From Pseudopyrenochaeta lycopersici (taxonomy: Eukaryota > Ascomycota > Dothideomycetes > Pleosporales > Pseudopyrenochaetaceae), in assembly GCA_003313425.1 (NCBI GenBank), contig NHZP01000015.1, positions 248,001 through 312,000 on the forward strand: a DNA stretch of 64,000 bases, read 5' to 3'. A program made the position numbers and the translations under genes. Positions 21,401-34,244 of this stretch are shown piece by piece (the first letter of the stretch is position 1; each line of letters begins with the position of its first letter). The notes under the pieces were generated by a model. That model made no database searches and had not been told where the DNA came from. It saw only the letters and a list, made by a program, of their open reading frames with translations.

Positions 21401-23675
21401 GAAAGAATTGTTTGTTCCCTCCATCACTCTTCGATTTTCGAGGAGGCCCTTGATACGTTGGTGCCCGAGTATACCAGTTCTATCTGTGACTCGATTTATC
21501 AACTTTTCTTGAGTAACATTCGAACCATGACCCGCAAAAGTATGCACTGAGGCCGTGTCCTCGAACTAAATTGTCGGTCGCCGTCATATGCCGGGGGACG
21601 GCTCGTCTGTTGTCGGTCTGGATTCAATGTCTGCACGGGTCGCTGTCTCAACCCCCCTCTCAGCTACAGATAGTTCTGCCATGACTTTTCCACTTTAGTG
21701 ATTGGAGAAGCGTGCAGCATGTACCTCGCAACCGTGGATTTGAGAAGTCTCGATAAAAACGTCAAGAACGGTGTGAAGAATGGAAAGTTCAAGAATGTCT
21801 ATGTGTTGGGATGCGTGTCCTTGGGGCCGATGTCTGAATCTAGTATTACAGAAATCAGATGAGGGCTAGCTAACCAAGCCCTGTCGGGCCCTGTAACTCT
21901 TCGCATCATCTTGTTTTTCCTTCTACAATAGATAGCAGCTGGTCCTTGAGCTCTTATATCTATTTATGCAGGATCTTCCAATTAGCTACACATTTATCAA
22001 AGTGGTGGCTGACAGACTTTCGCTCGACATCCTGGCGAAAGTGGTCAGGTGTTGATCTATGTCTCCAAGTAGTATTAACTAAACTTTTCGATTACTCAAG
22101 ACCATATCTTCTGGTTACATTTCATAAATGAATTTATCGCGAATATCAGAAACCTATACCTCGTTTAGTCGCACTTAGACTGACATGACAACCGGCCAAT
22201 GCCAGATTCACCTTTCCCACCGCGCTTCCTTCGTCGCTCACATCCGATGGCCGGCCCCAAACCTCCTCCATTGCCTTGGAAGTTTGACCATACAGTGTTA
22301 GGTATGTTTGCACACGATCGCCCCACTATGGGAAATATATGAGCCTCTATACACACAGACACCTGAGCCTCATGGTGAGAGTAAGTGTGTCTGCAATTTT
22401 CTTTTAGGTTTCTCGTTGACCAACAACGGATAAATTTCCATACCTTCTTTCAAGACTTTTCACTTAGAAGAAATCATTCCTCGCTGTCCCAGACCCGTCT
22501 TATTTGCAGTATTCTCGCACCCTCAAAAAGACCCGCATCATGGGGGTAAATGATCGATAAGCCGGTCAGACTCTCATGATCTCAGCTGGCACGAAAGCGC
22601 CTTGCTGTGCTTCGACCTGGAGCGATGCTGATACCCAAGAGTACTGCACTAAGGGAAGTACCTTTGAATATGCTTTCATACTGTTCAATCTTTAGGCGAG
22701 TGCTGTACGGTTGGCGGGAAATACGAAAGAGTGTCGCTCCGGTGACGGCAAGCCACACGCCAAAAAGGGCTTCATAGCGGTACTTAGATAGCACTGGTTC
22801 AGAATTGTTGTCGGGCATTTCTTTTTAACCAGCAAGTTTTTGGCGCAGGTGAGAAATCGTGAGGAGGATATAAAATGAAGGGCAATAGCGGTATCAAACA
22901 TCCGTGAACTTCATGACGTCAGCCCACCATCAGGTCATCATCCATCATCCATTTAGCCCCCGCATCAGGAGACTCTCACACTCTCAGGCCACCAACAGAC
23001 GGAAATCGCAGTTTGCGCTGTTTGTTTTTATGGGAATTTTACTTCGGTTTAGAAAAGTCTTTTCTCGTTGTAGCCACTTGATTTTTCTTGTTTATTCGAT
23101 GACTTCCGTTGCTGACTTACATTACTGACTTATAGTTCAGATATTAGTATGGTGTTTGCGCTTGATTTTAGATCAGTTCAAGTAGCAGCAGATAATTATA
23201 AGGTACTGGAACGCAGCCGTTGTTGTACTACGCAGCTGTAATAGCTCTTATCTTGCATACTGCTACACGAAATCTTGTAGCCTTTCAGCGATGAATTTTT
23301 CGGACTTGCAGACCGCTTTCAACTCAAAATTGGACATAACTCTCGCGCCTATGCCCCTGCATTGCTAGAACTCCAAATTGGCGTAGCTTCGCTTGGTATT
23401 GAAAGAGCACCCGTCTGCTTCTTAAACAATTACTGGTTGCAGCCCACTGTCGTGCGCAAGGAACATGCGTTTCCATGTTGCAGCCTCGCATGAGGAATCC
23501 CGCTTAATTGGCCACGAAAACAGCTTATGACCACGCAGTCAGCCAGGCCAGAAAACAAGCGGCTGTAAAGTTATGCTACGAAGCATGCAATTGGCCCAGC
23601 CACCGAGTTGGCGAAACGAAAAGATGACCTTTTCTCAAGGACAGTACCAGGACCAAAGGTTGGGAAAATACTTCT
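21401..23675. other. Intergenic, mostly empty
   Basis: About 2.3 kb. The first 150 bases on the minus strand are open (a frame with VHTFAGHGSNVTQEKL) and could be an upstream part of the patatin pseudogene, but I cannot identify it. The remainder holds only short random frames. Confidence 0.35.
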
Positions 23676-25052
23676 ATGTATAAATCGACACTTCCCATCC
23701 TCCATGATCAGCTGCGAAATCAGGATCCCAGAATGTCGCTCAAGTTTGCTCATCGCAAAAGACTGGCATTAGCATCAGCCAGGTTTTCCCAAAGCGCTCG
23801 TTACAGCAGCTCCTTCAACCACTTTACCCCAGCGGAACTTGATCTCCAACGTGAAAATGTCAACTTAAAGCCCCGTCTACTCCCTCTATCTATTCATCAG
23901 AATTCTCCCTACTTAAAATATCAACAACCTCAAACCTACTGCCCTAGATCCACAACTTGGGCTTCGCCTGCCAATAGCAATCGTCAAATTGGTCTATTCC
24001 GCGGCAACACCCTGAAGATAGTATCCTGGAATATCAATTACGTCAAGCCCGATCCGGCACGTCGTATTATCGCAGCTTTAGACCATCTAGTGGATGTCTT
24101 TGGAACAGAACCAGGCCGTCTTGTTGTTATGCTTCAGGAGGTCTGCCCCGAATCTCTCCAAGCCCTCCAGAAAAACGTATGGGTACAACAAAACTTTACA
24201 CTCACCGATTCGAAGGCTCCCAAGCCTATTTGCAGAGACGCTCTTGAAGACTCATTCGCCTTGAAACAGAACCGCTGGCCAACAGGACGACATTTTACTC
24301 TCATGATGATATCGAAATCGGTTAGAATCTCGAATTGTTTTCGAGTTCCTTTCGTCAGTGGTTCGGCGAAGGATGCACTATTTGTTGATATCCCGATTTT
24401 CGACACCAATGGAAATAACGAATCGAAGAACCTAATTCGCCTTTGCACAACGCATCTAGAATCACTCTGGACTGGGAAGGCTTATCAGTTGGGTCAACTA
24501 GCCATGATTTCAGATTTTCTGAAAGGACCACAGGCTGTGGGTGCTGGTGTTATTGCAGGCCTTGTGGGAGGCGATATGAATTCTATCGATCCATCCGAGC
24601 ATAATCTAAATAAATCGAACGACGTTGGCTTGAAAGATGCTTGCGAAGACATTCCCGCGCCACCTATGCCAGTATGGACGCTTTTCCAAAAGGACGTGTC
24701 TTATGGGAAAACAAGGGGAATCACTTCGGGCTGCCAATCCGATGGGAGCCGCGAACTAAAACGTTTAGGCAGGTTATTCTATACCGGCAAGGTTGAGACA
24801 GTTGCCCTTACAGAGCCGCAAGATATTACGGGAAGAATTGGATGAGTCGGTGTGGGTCTGAAAGCAGACGTCAAGATTTGGGTTGGTAAGACAACTGAAC
24901 AGACTCTTGTGCGAGGTAAATTTGTGGAAACGCGACGCAAAGAGTATTACTCTCATGAAAATCCGGAGGGAGGGGGAAAGCTTCGCCCCACTACAATCAA
25001 CACTTGGGTTAGCGATCGCTTTGGGATTGCGGTTGGGGTTAGGGTTTTGTGA
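23676..25052 (+). pseudogene. TDP2-like endonuclease/exonuclease/phosphatase, likely inactivated
   Basis: Open from ATG 23676 to TGA 24843-24845 (389 aa). The same frame then continues for 66 codons to a TGA ending at 25052 and supplies the missing family C-terminus. Visible motifs in order: SWNI (metal/phosphate site), MLQEV (catalytic Glu), TTHLES, GGDMNS (catalytic Asp/Asn) and, after the stop, WVSDRFGI. In TDP2-type phosphodiesterases the last motif is SDH, whose His is catalytic; here it is Arg. In addition, the expected RLD before FYYTG reads RLG-RLFYTG. An in-frame stop plus loss of the catalytic His points to a decaying gene. TDP2-like enzymes release 5'-tyrosyl adducts from DNA; other fungal EEP proteins of this type are uncharacterised. 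An intron cannot explain the stop because no suitable donor/acceptor pair surrounds it. Confidence 0.72.
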
Positions 25053-27087
25053 TCTTGAAAACTTGCATTGCCGGCGTAACTCATGCTTTTACCAAAGTTG
25101 AAACAGATTCCAACCTCATATATCGCAAGGCATTACATACTTTTGGAACATGCGTAGAGTGGAGCTATATATGGCTGTCGCATCCGTAAAGTTGAAGCGA
25201 TGGACTGGTCGTAGAGTAGCTGTGCATGCAATAGATATGGAATCGTACTGCCAAAGGGTTTAATTCTTTGCTTTGAGATATATGACATAAACTTTCTATC
25301 TTACAGGTGGTTAGACTATCTGAATCCACCATTAGGGCAAGTGTGTCAGTTCAGTAACTTCACCATAGTCAGGTAACCCTAAGCACTATCGAATATAACT
25401 TAGCAAGATAACACATCAAGTGTGTGCCGCAATACCGAAGTCAAATAAGAAGACATATCATTTTATTTTTTCTGTTGTAACTGTGATACTTCTCGTCGTA
25501 GCCCCGCTAATTTTTCAATGTCCGCCGCAGAAAAGAAAGGTTCTGCTTGACACAAAAAGCAGTAGGATAAACAAACATTCGTTTCGCATCACCTCGATGG
25601 ATCGCACGGTTGGCAGAACCCTTCAACCACAATCTTCCATCGGTCTACGCGACCTGCCCAATCTGAAAGAACGTAAATCTTTACTCTGATCAAACCATCC
25701 TCGACTTACCAGCCACTGAATTGATGCTCATCGAGTCAAACCTGGCAACGGTTCTAGAGCTACCTTGCCCGCTATATTACCACCATCAATATTACCATTT
25801 ATGCTGTACGCGAAACTGCGCGTCAAATTACAGAAGTAACTTTGTTTGCTTCTGACTGGAGGCAATTTGGTGAAGAGATGGGAGTTCAGGGGCGATGGCA
25901 GGCTAATTTCAGTGGCAAGTTGCGAATGTGACTTTGTCGCTGCCATCAGAGCCCGTTCGAGGCCAGAACTCGCACTATGCCACGGCTACCAGAACAAAAT
26001 TGTTCGAGCTTTGGGTGTAATTGAGAACTCACACATATAACAACCGAGGAATTTTACAATAGGTATATATAGTAGCTAATAAACTTTGAACGCGAATTGA
26101 CCTGCAGCCAACCACTGCTCAGACCTTTGTCAGATTTGTGCCGCGAATAGTCTAACTGGCCAAGGTCAACCCCCATGGAATTGAGCAAGACTGACAACGA
26201 AGTCTAGTAACATGCCAACGGCAAGTTAAGCGAAGGCTTTATTTCGTTTCAAAAAAATTCCGGGCGTCAAGTCTCCGGGTTTCCACTCTTGGCGTGCAAC
26301 TGGTCATATGGTATTTTGGCTCCAAGTCACCAATAGGAGGCGCCTCTGTAGTGCAAGACACTCATTAATATACCGGCACTCGAACAATTTCTATTTACAG
26401 GAGTGGTGAACCGTTACTGGGATCCTCCTTGCGATGATGACGCTGCTCTTCGGGAGATTGGCCGTAGGCACTGTGATTGGCCAGCCCTGCTTGTTTCAAC
26501 CTTGTCGCATCAACCACCTACTACACCGCGGAAACACCGTTCCCTCTAGGGCATCCCAGGAGAATATAGCACCATATCACATTACAGTTAAATCTGCAAT
26601 GCCGTGTCGTGCCAACAAACAATGTAGCAAGCACTGATTGGCTAGCCTAAGGACTTTTTTCCATCACGGAGCCTCACTAAAAATGATGCATTCTAGACGG
26701 TTGGATGGCTGCACAGGTTATTGCTGGGTTAACAAAGTTTTGCCGCCGAAGGCTCTCTGAAATGCGTAAAGTTGAACGTCCCGAGACCGAGACCGAGGTC
26801 GTTGCTATTGACACACGTTCCACACATGACATCGAAACAGCACGTCCCCAGTTTTGATGCCTAGCATGTTTCGTCACATCTTTGCTTGACGAAGAACACT
26901 CTCGCGTTCGAAAAACGATCGCTTGAAATATAGTGCCCTACCAACTTTTGGTGGGAGGCACCCATTTCGCGAATCTGAATGCTTTGAGATGTTCTCGCTG
27001 TGGCTGGCCACCGGCATGATCACCGTATAATTTCTTCCTTCTTTTATCTGTCCCTTTTTTGAGATACCCCAATACCGTGTTTTAATA
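25053..27087. other. Intergenic, no gene seen
   Basis: About 2 kb with only short frames (under 90 codons) that overlap on both strands and lack domains. The end includes the promoter of the gene at 27088. Confidence 0.4.
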
Positions 27088-30000
27088 ATGTATGCTTCCG
27101 GGAAGCCAGTATGGTACATGCCACTTGCATTGGTCGCCATCGCTTTTCTTTTGTACTCTTCGATTGGGTTCTGGTTCCATGATCATGTTTCGAGCGACAG
27201 CAAACAATACCCAGACAGTCTGACATCAATCTTCTCGACGGAAACTATCGAGGCCTTGAACAGAGACAGGCGCCTTCAGGAGGCGCTCCTATCATTCACC
27301 GAGACCATCGCGCGGTCATCGACTAGCCTTGGCGAGCGATATCGAATCGATGGCCTCAAAAGCTTCGGGACAAATCTAACACAAGGAATCTCACATCTTC
27401 GCACAACAGAGCAGCCCGATTTGAAAAAGCGCCAACAAGATGATTTGGGTAAAGCTTTTGGAGGTGGATTAGATCTTACAAATGGCTTGACTGGCATACT
27501 GAGCGGTCTCGGTGGAGGCACTCCTACGGATTCACTAGGCACACCAGCTTTATTTCTAGGCATTGGAATTGGGTACGTATGTTTAGACTCAACGGGGATA
27601 TGACTGACAACGAGCAGCATGGGCGCATCAATGAGTCTAGACTTGATGAACTCCGAAGAAGCCAACACTCAGGCGACAAAAATTGCAAATGCATACAATG
27701 CTTCAGCAACGGGTCTCAACCTCGTGGCCCAAAACCTAGGCTCTGGTCTAGCTGGAGAAATGGCACCTTCTCTCACTAAAGTTAACAGATCACTCGGCCC
27801 AGTAGCATTCGCACTTGCATCAGGAATTGGCAACGCAACTGCCATGGGCCTTAAGCTCACCCAGCAACAGTTTTTGCCATCCAACGACTCAAGCCTTGAA
27901 GCACTGGCGGGCAACTTTGGTCTTGGCGTCACCATGCCGATTGTCTCAAAGATCGATTTTCAGGCCTTGATCAAGAGCTTGAACGGTAGTGGAGCAAGAT
28001 CAATGCTGATGCAAAACCTCCCCGAAATTGCAGCTGCCGCAGGCATGGGCTTGGGAGAGGGCGCAAAGACTGGCCTTGGCCTCGTGGGTACTAGTCAATC
28101 TCCATCTGGGAAGCAGAAACGACAGCAAACTAATGATCCATTGGCTGGTGTCAACATTTCTCAAACTGTCGGCTCCTTTACTAGAGGACTTAGCCAATCG
28201 TTCACCCAGGGAAGTGACTTAAGAAAACTAAACCTTTTCAGTGGACTTGATATCACAAGATTTTTGGACCTCCGAACAACGCTTCGCCCATTAGCAGCCG
28301 GTGCTGGTGCGGGTATTGGCATGGGATTTGCTGTCGGTCTGAGTCTGAAGGCTGAAGACGCTGTTCCCATATTTGGTGGCAACATCACTGGGGAAGACCG
28401 ACAAGTCGCGCTAGTCGCAGAAGGCTTCGCGCAAAATCTTGTATCGAATTTCCTGATCAATAGCACTGCGCTTCAGGCAGCAGGTCGATTGATAGCGGCC
28501 AATCAACCTTCAGTGGACCCTGCAAAGGCGGCCGAGGGCTTCGCGAGAGGTGCTATTGAAGGAGTCTTGAACGCGATGTCATCTGTCGGCGGAGTGAAGA
28601 ATTTGATCAGTGGCAATGTTTCATCAGATGCGATCATGAGTGTACCCGTTTTGGCGCCAAGTCAATTTGATGACTCGCTGAATGGCTCGTCAGTTGCCTT
28701 CGCGCGAGGCTTAATGGGAGAAGGAACGATTCTCATCGCCGAGATCGTACGGAATCTTACCCAAGTTCCGTCAAATGGTACATCGTCGCCCCTTAGACGC
28801 AGGGTAGATGCGGGAGGCGAAGAAGTTGGGTTGGGTAAGAGCTCACAATGTAGCTCCCTTCTTCCATGTTTTGACATCTTACAGTTCCTCATAATACACT
28901 ATCCATCCGCCAGATGCAGGCCAACGGACCGGGCCAAGGTCAGTTCGCCATCGATGCACCCACATTACAGATGGGTGGGCAGAAAGCAGTCGACTTTTTC
29001 ACCTGCCAAGGTATCGGCGGACTCGCATCCGCGGGTCTCGCTGTTATGAACAGCAATAAAGCCAAAGCGGGCAAGACTAACCAGACTGAGAGTGGCACAT
29101 CGCTTGTCGCAACAGTCTTTCAACGTTTACCTGATGGACCCATCACGCTCACATCTGATGGTAACAATTTCCAGATCGTCATCAAGCAGACGAGCGTGGA
29201 AATCAATGGCACCAAGCTTATCCCATTTGTCGTTCTTACTGCACTACATGGTAGGTCTGGATATCTGCAAGCAAGAAAATATGAGATTTACTAATCCATC
29301 TAGCTGTTTTTGCTGGCTTCGCTTTCCTCATCTTTCTGCCTCTATACCTCATCCTCGGCGTTGTTTGGCGCTTCTCCATCATCGCCGGCTACCCTGTCAA
29401 TGAAGCCAAGAACCGAAAGTGGAGAATGGGATTCTTGATCACTTTTGCAGTCTTGGGTGTGGGCGGTATTGTCCTTGGGATCGTTGGGATGGGCAATGCC
29501 AGGCACTTCAGGGAGATTCATGGGGTAAGTAGCGATTTTGCCTTTGGGTGACGAACACAAATCTGACATCTAGTAAATAGATCATGGGGCTTATCTCCTT
29601 GATACTCATCTTTCCAGCCGTAGGTTTCAGCATTGCCCGCCTGCGAACGACACTACCACATCCTTCACCAGCCACGTTTGCAGGTATAAAACCTCAAATT
29701 GCTCTTGCCAAAACTCCACAGCGCATCTACCTCATCAGCGGCCTTTTCACGCAACTCGCTTTAGCTCTTGGTCAGCTTGCATTCATTCAAGGTTTTTCTA
29801 CACTCCGTTCCATCTCGCTGTGCATCGTAGACGCTGTGCTCACTGCACCTATGGTCGCGGGGCTAATGGGATTGGTGTTGATGATACAGGTCAGCGCAAC
29901 GGGTCTCATAGGTATACGAGCATGGTTGGAGCAGCACATTGCAAAAAATGAAGCTGCTGGAGTTGAAAAATTGGCGGGAGCAGAATCTGGTCAATTTATG

Positions 30001-30534
30001 GCGAAGAGCTTGACACAAACGCTCGGGTTCGAGAGAAAAGACCCACCACCACCGCTAGATCTCGTTAAATCGAGGCCACCGCTAGTGCAGCGCAAGACAG
30101 ATGAGCTCGAGGGCTTTGAAGATGGCGCGATCAGTGCCCCATTTAACGTGCGAAAGGAAGGGGAGGTTTTTTCGCCGTCGGAGGGCTCACTCGAGGAAAC
30201 TAAGCCGACTTACAACCTGTTTCCGTCGGATAGAAACATCATTAGAGAGGACTATACTGGACGAGCGTCATCCGACATTTTTGACCCACTTGACTCACCG
30301 CGCCCACCCATCGTTAATCCGGGACCGAAGACAGAAGGCGTCACCACAGCAGATCTTTTTCCGCCGCCCCCTATTAGGAGGCAGCTAACGCAAATCAGCA
30401 GAGATAGCAGTTATTCTCGGCCTTTTGCTGGCAACAGGCCGAGTCGAGATATCTTTATGGGGTTTGACGGAGGCGATGGGCTCGGGAGGGGACCAGGCGG
30501 AACCGTGAAGGATAGGGAAAGGGGAAGAATTTGA
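27088..30534 (+). CDS. Large membrane protein with Gly-rich ectodomain and cytochrome b561-like C-terminal TM domain
   Basis: Five exons (27088-27572, 27618-28834, 28885-29250, 29304-29524, 29581-30534) give 1080 aa; all junctions are GT-AG and keep one frame (introns 45-56 nt). Residues about 10-30 form a signal anchor. The ectodomain of about 650 aa is rich in Gly/Ala/Ser and has many N-glycosylation sites and two KRQQ sequences (114-117, 329-332) that look like Kex2 sites. From about residue 680 there are five hydrophobic segments. The first has a conserved-looking His (LTALHAVFAGFAFLIFLPLY) and the third begins ARHFREIHGIMGLISLILIF. Pairs of His at such positions are typical of cytochrome b561 (transmembrane electron transfer). 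The C-terminal ~200 aa are hydrophilic and Pro-rich. The b561 assignment is an inference from the pattern; the ectodomain belongs to no family I know. Confidence 0.75.
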
Positions 30535-32184
30535 AACCCCGAGACAAGACTTTGTACATATATGTATAGGTATATTAGCTGAATGAACTTCTCTAGACAG
30601 TAAGATCTTTAGTTGTCTTAAAACGTGATTTGACACATTCGAATACTAATCATATAGCGATGGTGGTACTTACGTCGGTACTATCGATTTCCATAACTCG
30701 ACCGTCATTGGTCCGAACTCGTTCTCGCTCTCGTAAACTAACTACTACGCTGAGACACATATAAACCCCTCCTCCCCGCAGGTCTGAGACATAGTATGCT
30801 GGTACCACATCCACACTGCTGAGTCCATATTCCACCAATTCGGTCCTATGTGTGTTAATTAACGATGCTGTCCGAATACGAGTAACGAGAGAAATGGTGC
30901 TAAGTTCCAAAGACAGGAAGTGGAAAAGGGAAGCTGAAGGTTGGGTATGATCTACACGTTGTCGTCGGGATTTCACAAAAAGGAGCGCATGAGTCGATTT
31001 CTTTTTCCAAATCGAGCCGTTTATCATCGATGTTCAAGGTTCGTCATTTACTTGGGTGGCCATCAGCAAAATTGAATCAGCGTTTGCCTATGGCAAACCG
31101 GTGTTCATTCAAGAACCATACAATGTACTCGATATAATGGACGTCAATTTAGCCTCGATCCTGGTTCCATGCATGTTGATGCGTGCATCTGAATTTATGA
31201 GGACCTTCCGGATTGGCACGGCTTGGAGGACGTCTTCAAATAACGCGCTTGCGCATGAACTGTTAGTGCCATTCCATAGGGAATATACGAGAGACATATG
31301 ACGCAATAATTCTAAGGTGTACTTTGAAATGCGAATGGTGGGCCGCACATGCCTTTCTTCTTGAACCGCGTTGCTCTTTCCCGGCCCAAGTATGTCTCTG
31401 TACTTATACTACTCATCTGATCACGCCATATATCGTCGCAACAGCAGCGGAACGCGAATAGACTTACTGGCGTCATGCCATTATTAAGATTGCTTAATGT
31501 TGGTACGCTTGGCGCATTTATGTACTTGCACTGTCCATCCACGCCAACCTTCTTCAACGTTGATTGGATCTCTGGCGAGCGGCCGAGCTTGTACACCCGC
31601 GCTCAGACGCGTCATCTCACCGGAAAGTATCTAATGCAATGTTGTGCAAGAGAACAAGCCTGAGCCGTAGGTATTCAAAGGCCGATATCATATGGCAGGG
31701 AATAGGCCCTACATCATTCCAATGACGGACCTTTGCAATGCCCGTGTCGCCCGTGTTCTCTACATCAGAACTTGACTGACGTCTGAAGCCTAGTTATTAA
31801 ACCTCAAGCAGAATACTTTCGTATTATCAAAAGATGTCCTGAGCGCCCGCGATATCGAAGTTACATCTACTCTGCTAATCAGTGGCTGTCGGATCTCAAT
31901 TAGCATGGTACGACGAAGGGTCATTGTTCCTGCATTGTGTCTGCTGTTTGTGGCCATGTAAGGCGGACACATACAGAAACATTTTTTGCGGATGCATTCC
32001 AATGACGCCTCGTCTGCGATCCAGGCCATGTACTTAAAGCTTAAGAGACAATTGCTGCTCCCACTAGGTTGCATCTCTTCATGCCAGCTTCCAAAACTTT
32101 GAGTCTATCTTAATCAGTCTTCCAAATCAAAAACTCGACTGGAATCCCTGATCACCTAACTAGAGAGGGCTTAAAGCACCAATT
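30535..32184. other. Intergenic, no gene seen
   Basis: About 1.65 kb. Frames up to 125 codons occur on both strands without domains or hydrophobicity patterns and are not accepted. Confidence 0.4.
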
Positions 32185-33037
32185 ATGTCTCAGAGTCGGC
32201 CCAGATCTCGTGCAGCAAACGATTCGTCAGCACCATATCATCCTGCATACCAGCGCCCTTGTGAGCCGCACCACCCATTCCCTCTTTATTTATCTAACGA
32301 TGTATAAGCACATCAACACCCCAGATATGTTATCTCATCAAAGTACGGCTCACCTCTTGATGCGAGACTTAGACCACTAGCCACAGCATTGTTTAAGTTG
32401 GGTTTCAAATTATTGAAGAAATTGAACAAAAAAGGCAAGGAACTAGTGCCTTCAGCTAGTAGTAACGAAGTGCCTCCATCGCATGATCGTAATAGTGATT
32501 TTCACAGTCTAAGAATACAATGGGACGATTATCAAAATAGTTCTTCCGAATTTGTCGATAGCTATCTCATCGACAAAGCCTTCGTACCGATTTGAAACAG
32601 CGCCTTCAAGAAAATGAAAACGATGCTCACGTGTTGTAAAGCGGATGCGGTGGGGGATAACTCCAAGAGGCAGTTTCAAAACTCCCTGAGTGGCTACATA
32701 CCATTAGCTGCTGCTCTAAAAAAAGGCACTAATCGATACAGCTGGCCGAGGGTTGCTTAGTGTTGACATCGAGGAATCAATAGCGGCGCGTTGGAAGCTG
32801 TGGGACAGTTTTCTAGAATGGTACTTCCAGAATAAATGCATAGACAGTGAGAGTAGCGCGAATCCGGCTGGAAATATACACTCTTGGTCAGTTTCATTCT
32901 GTCGCAAGTGGCTATCAAATCTGACCCATTACTTCTTTAGGGAGGCAATTTCAAGCAACATCAGACAAGTGCAGAGGGCCAAATCAGCGTCAAGTACGAA
33001 AGCGCCAGATAACCAGAAGACACTGAACCACGAATGA
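32185..33037 (+). other. Possible unresolved multi-exon gene
   Basis: Several frames here have protein-like composition. One is a short N-terminus from ATG 32185, followed by a candidate GTGAGC donor at 32261. A second, at 32325-32594, reads TALFKLGFKLLKKLNKKGKE. A third, at 32761-33037, reads VDIEESIAARWKLWDSFLEW. An intron of about 125 nt (GTAAAG to GCTTAG, with an ACTAAT branch motif) could join DAHV to VDIEESIAA in frame. I could not connect all pieces without conflict in phase, so either an intron is misplaced or the gene is degenerate. No family recognised. Confidence 0.3.
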
Positions 33038-33073
33038 CATTCGTACTCTACCTCTAGTACTTCCCCAGTCGAG

Positions 33074-33714
33074 ATGATCAGCCCCATTATTGTCTCGTGT
33101 CTCGTTTCTCTTTGCGGGTCGACTTTTTCAACAGCACTATTTGCTGTAGGGTACGCCAAGTCACCGCATCAAATAGGATCAAATAAGGACGCTGATTTCT
33201 GGTTCTTCATGCAAGCAAGCACATCACAGGCTACCTGCCTTGTTAGCTCAATGTTACTTACCTGGAAACTTCATCGGACATTGTCTTGGCACTGGCTCTT
33301 ACCTACTGGAATTGCAGGTTTGTGCACATTGGCCGCTGCACCCCTCTACCTATGCGCCCCATCGGAATGGGCCTCGTTTTCGGCTTTTGCTGCCACCATG
33401 ATGCAGTCTGTTCTTCTCTTGCAGCAATTTATGTTCTCATCTGCACCAACACAAGAAGAACATGAAAGGAAATCTAAGTGAGTAAACGGCAACGTGAAGC
33501 GGAAGATCTCAGCTTTTCAGCCGGTTGACATTTCAAAACCGCGACTAATAGCAGAGGTATGTTAGACCCTGGACCTCTCTATCAAGTTGAGCGTAGAGGG
33601 TTCTTTGATACCAAGGAAGATGACTCAAATTTGACCTGCACAGCTTTCTATTTTCGCTTATGGTATGAGACAGGGTTTCTAGAGTGTGTTCTTGAATATG
33701 GTAATCAAAGCTGA
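33074..33714 (+). CDS. Hypothetical small four-TM protein
   Basis: Two exons, 33074-33477 and 33555-33714, joined across a 77-nt intron (GTGAGT to GCAG, branch-like GACTAATAG), give 187 aa. Without the intron the frame would stop two bases after the donor, and splicing opens another 53 codons, which supports the model. Four hydrophobic segments are visible (IIVSCLVSLCGSTFSTALFA; QASTSQATCLVSSMLL; WLLPTGIAGLCTLAAAPLYL; FSAFAATMMQSVLLLQQFMF). The C-terminus is hydrophilic. No signal peptide distinct from TM1. No family recognised; it may be joined to the preceding unresolved exons. Confidence 0.5.
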
Positions 33715-34244
33715 GCCCGAGGCACTTTCAAGTTCATGGAGCGAAACTCAACATCAGTGGTCATACAATTTACTCTCGTTGAATTGACAGGGATCTAGTG
33801 CGTCTAAGCAGCCACGATTGTTTCGATTCAGCCCTCTTTCTTCATTGTAGAGCTATTAATTAAACTTAAACTGCTTGTGGAAGTCTGGAGGACGCTAGCA
33901 AAATATTTATAAGTGCACTGAGGCGGACAAGACTTCGGGGCTTCGGAAAATTGAGGAGTTGAGTGATGTCTGATCAAAATAGTCCCTTACATTGACGACT
34001 GCCGGTGACGATACCCTTTCACCATCATGCATAATGTCGATATTTCATATGTAGCCAGTAAGGCTGAACAACCAGAACAAAAGTGTATTCGACCCCGCAG
34101 ATTGGCCCCAGTTATCACGCGTACGGACATAGAGCTCTTGGCCAGATGGATGGTCGGCGCTTTTCAATCTGGTTCATGCTGAGATTTTATTTGTGTCTCT
34201 AGGAGCCATCATTTTATTGCTAGTTCTCGTATCAAAGTGATACT
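33715..34244. other. Intergenic, no gene seen
   Basis: About 530 bases between convergent genes, with no coding frame of note. Confidence 0.4.

Noticed and set aside
24843..24845. Selenocysteine or programmed readthrough at the TGA of the TDP2-like gene
   Set aside because: Fungi such as this are not known to use selenocysteine, and the catalytic His is lost too; decay is simpler.
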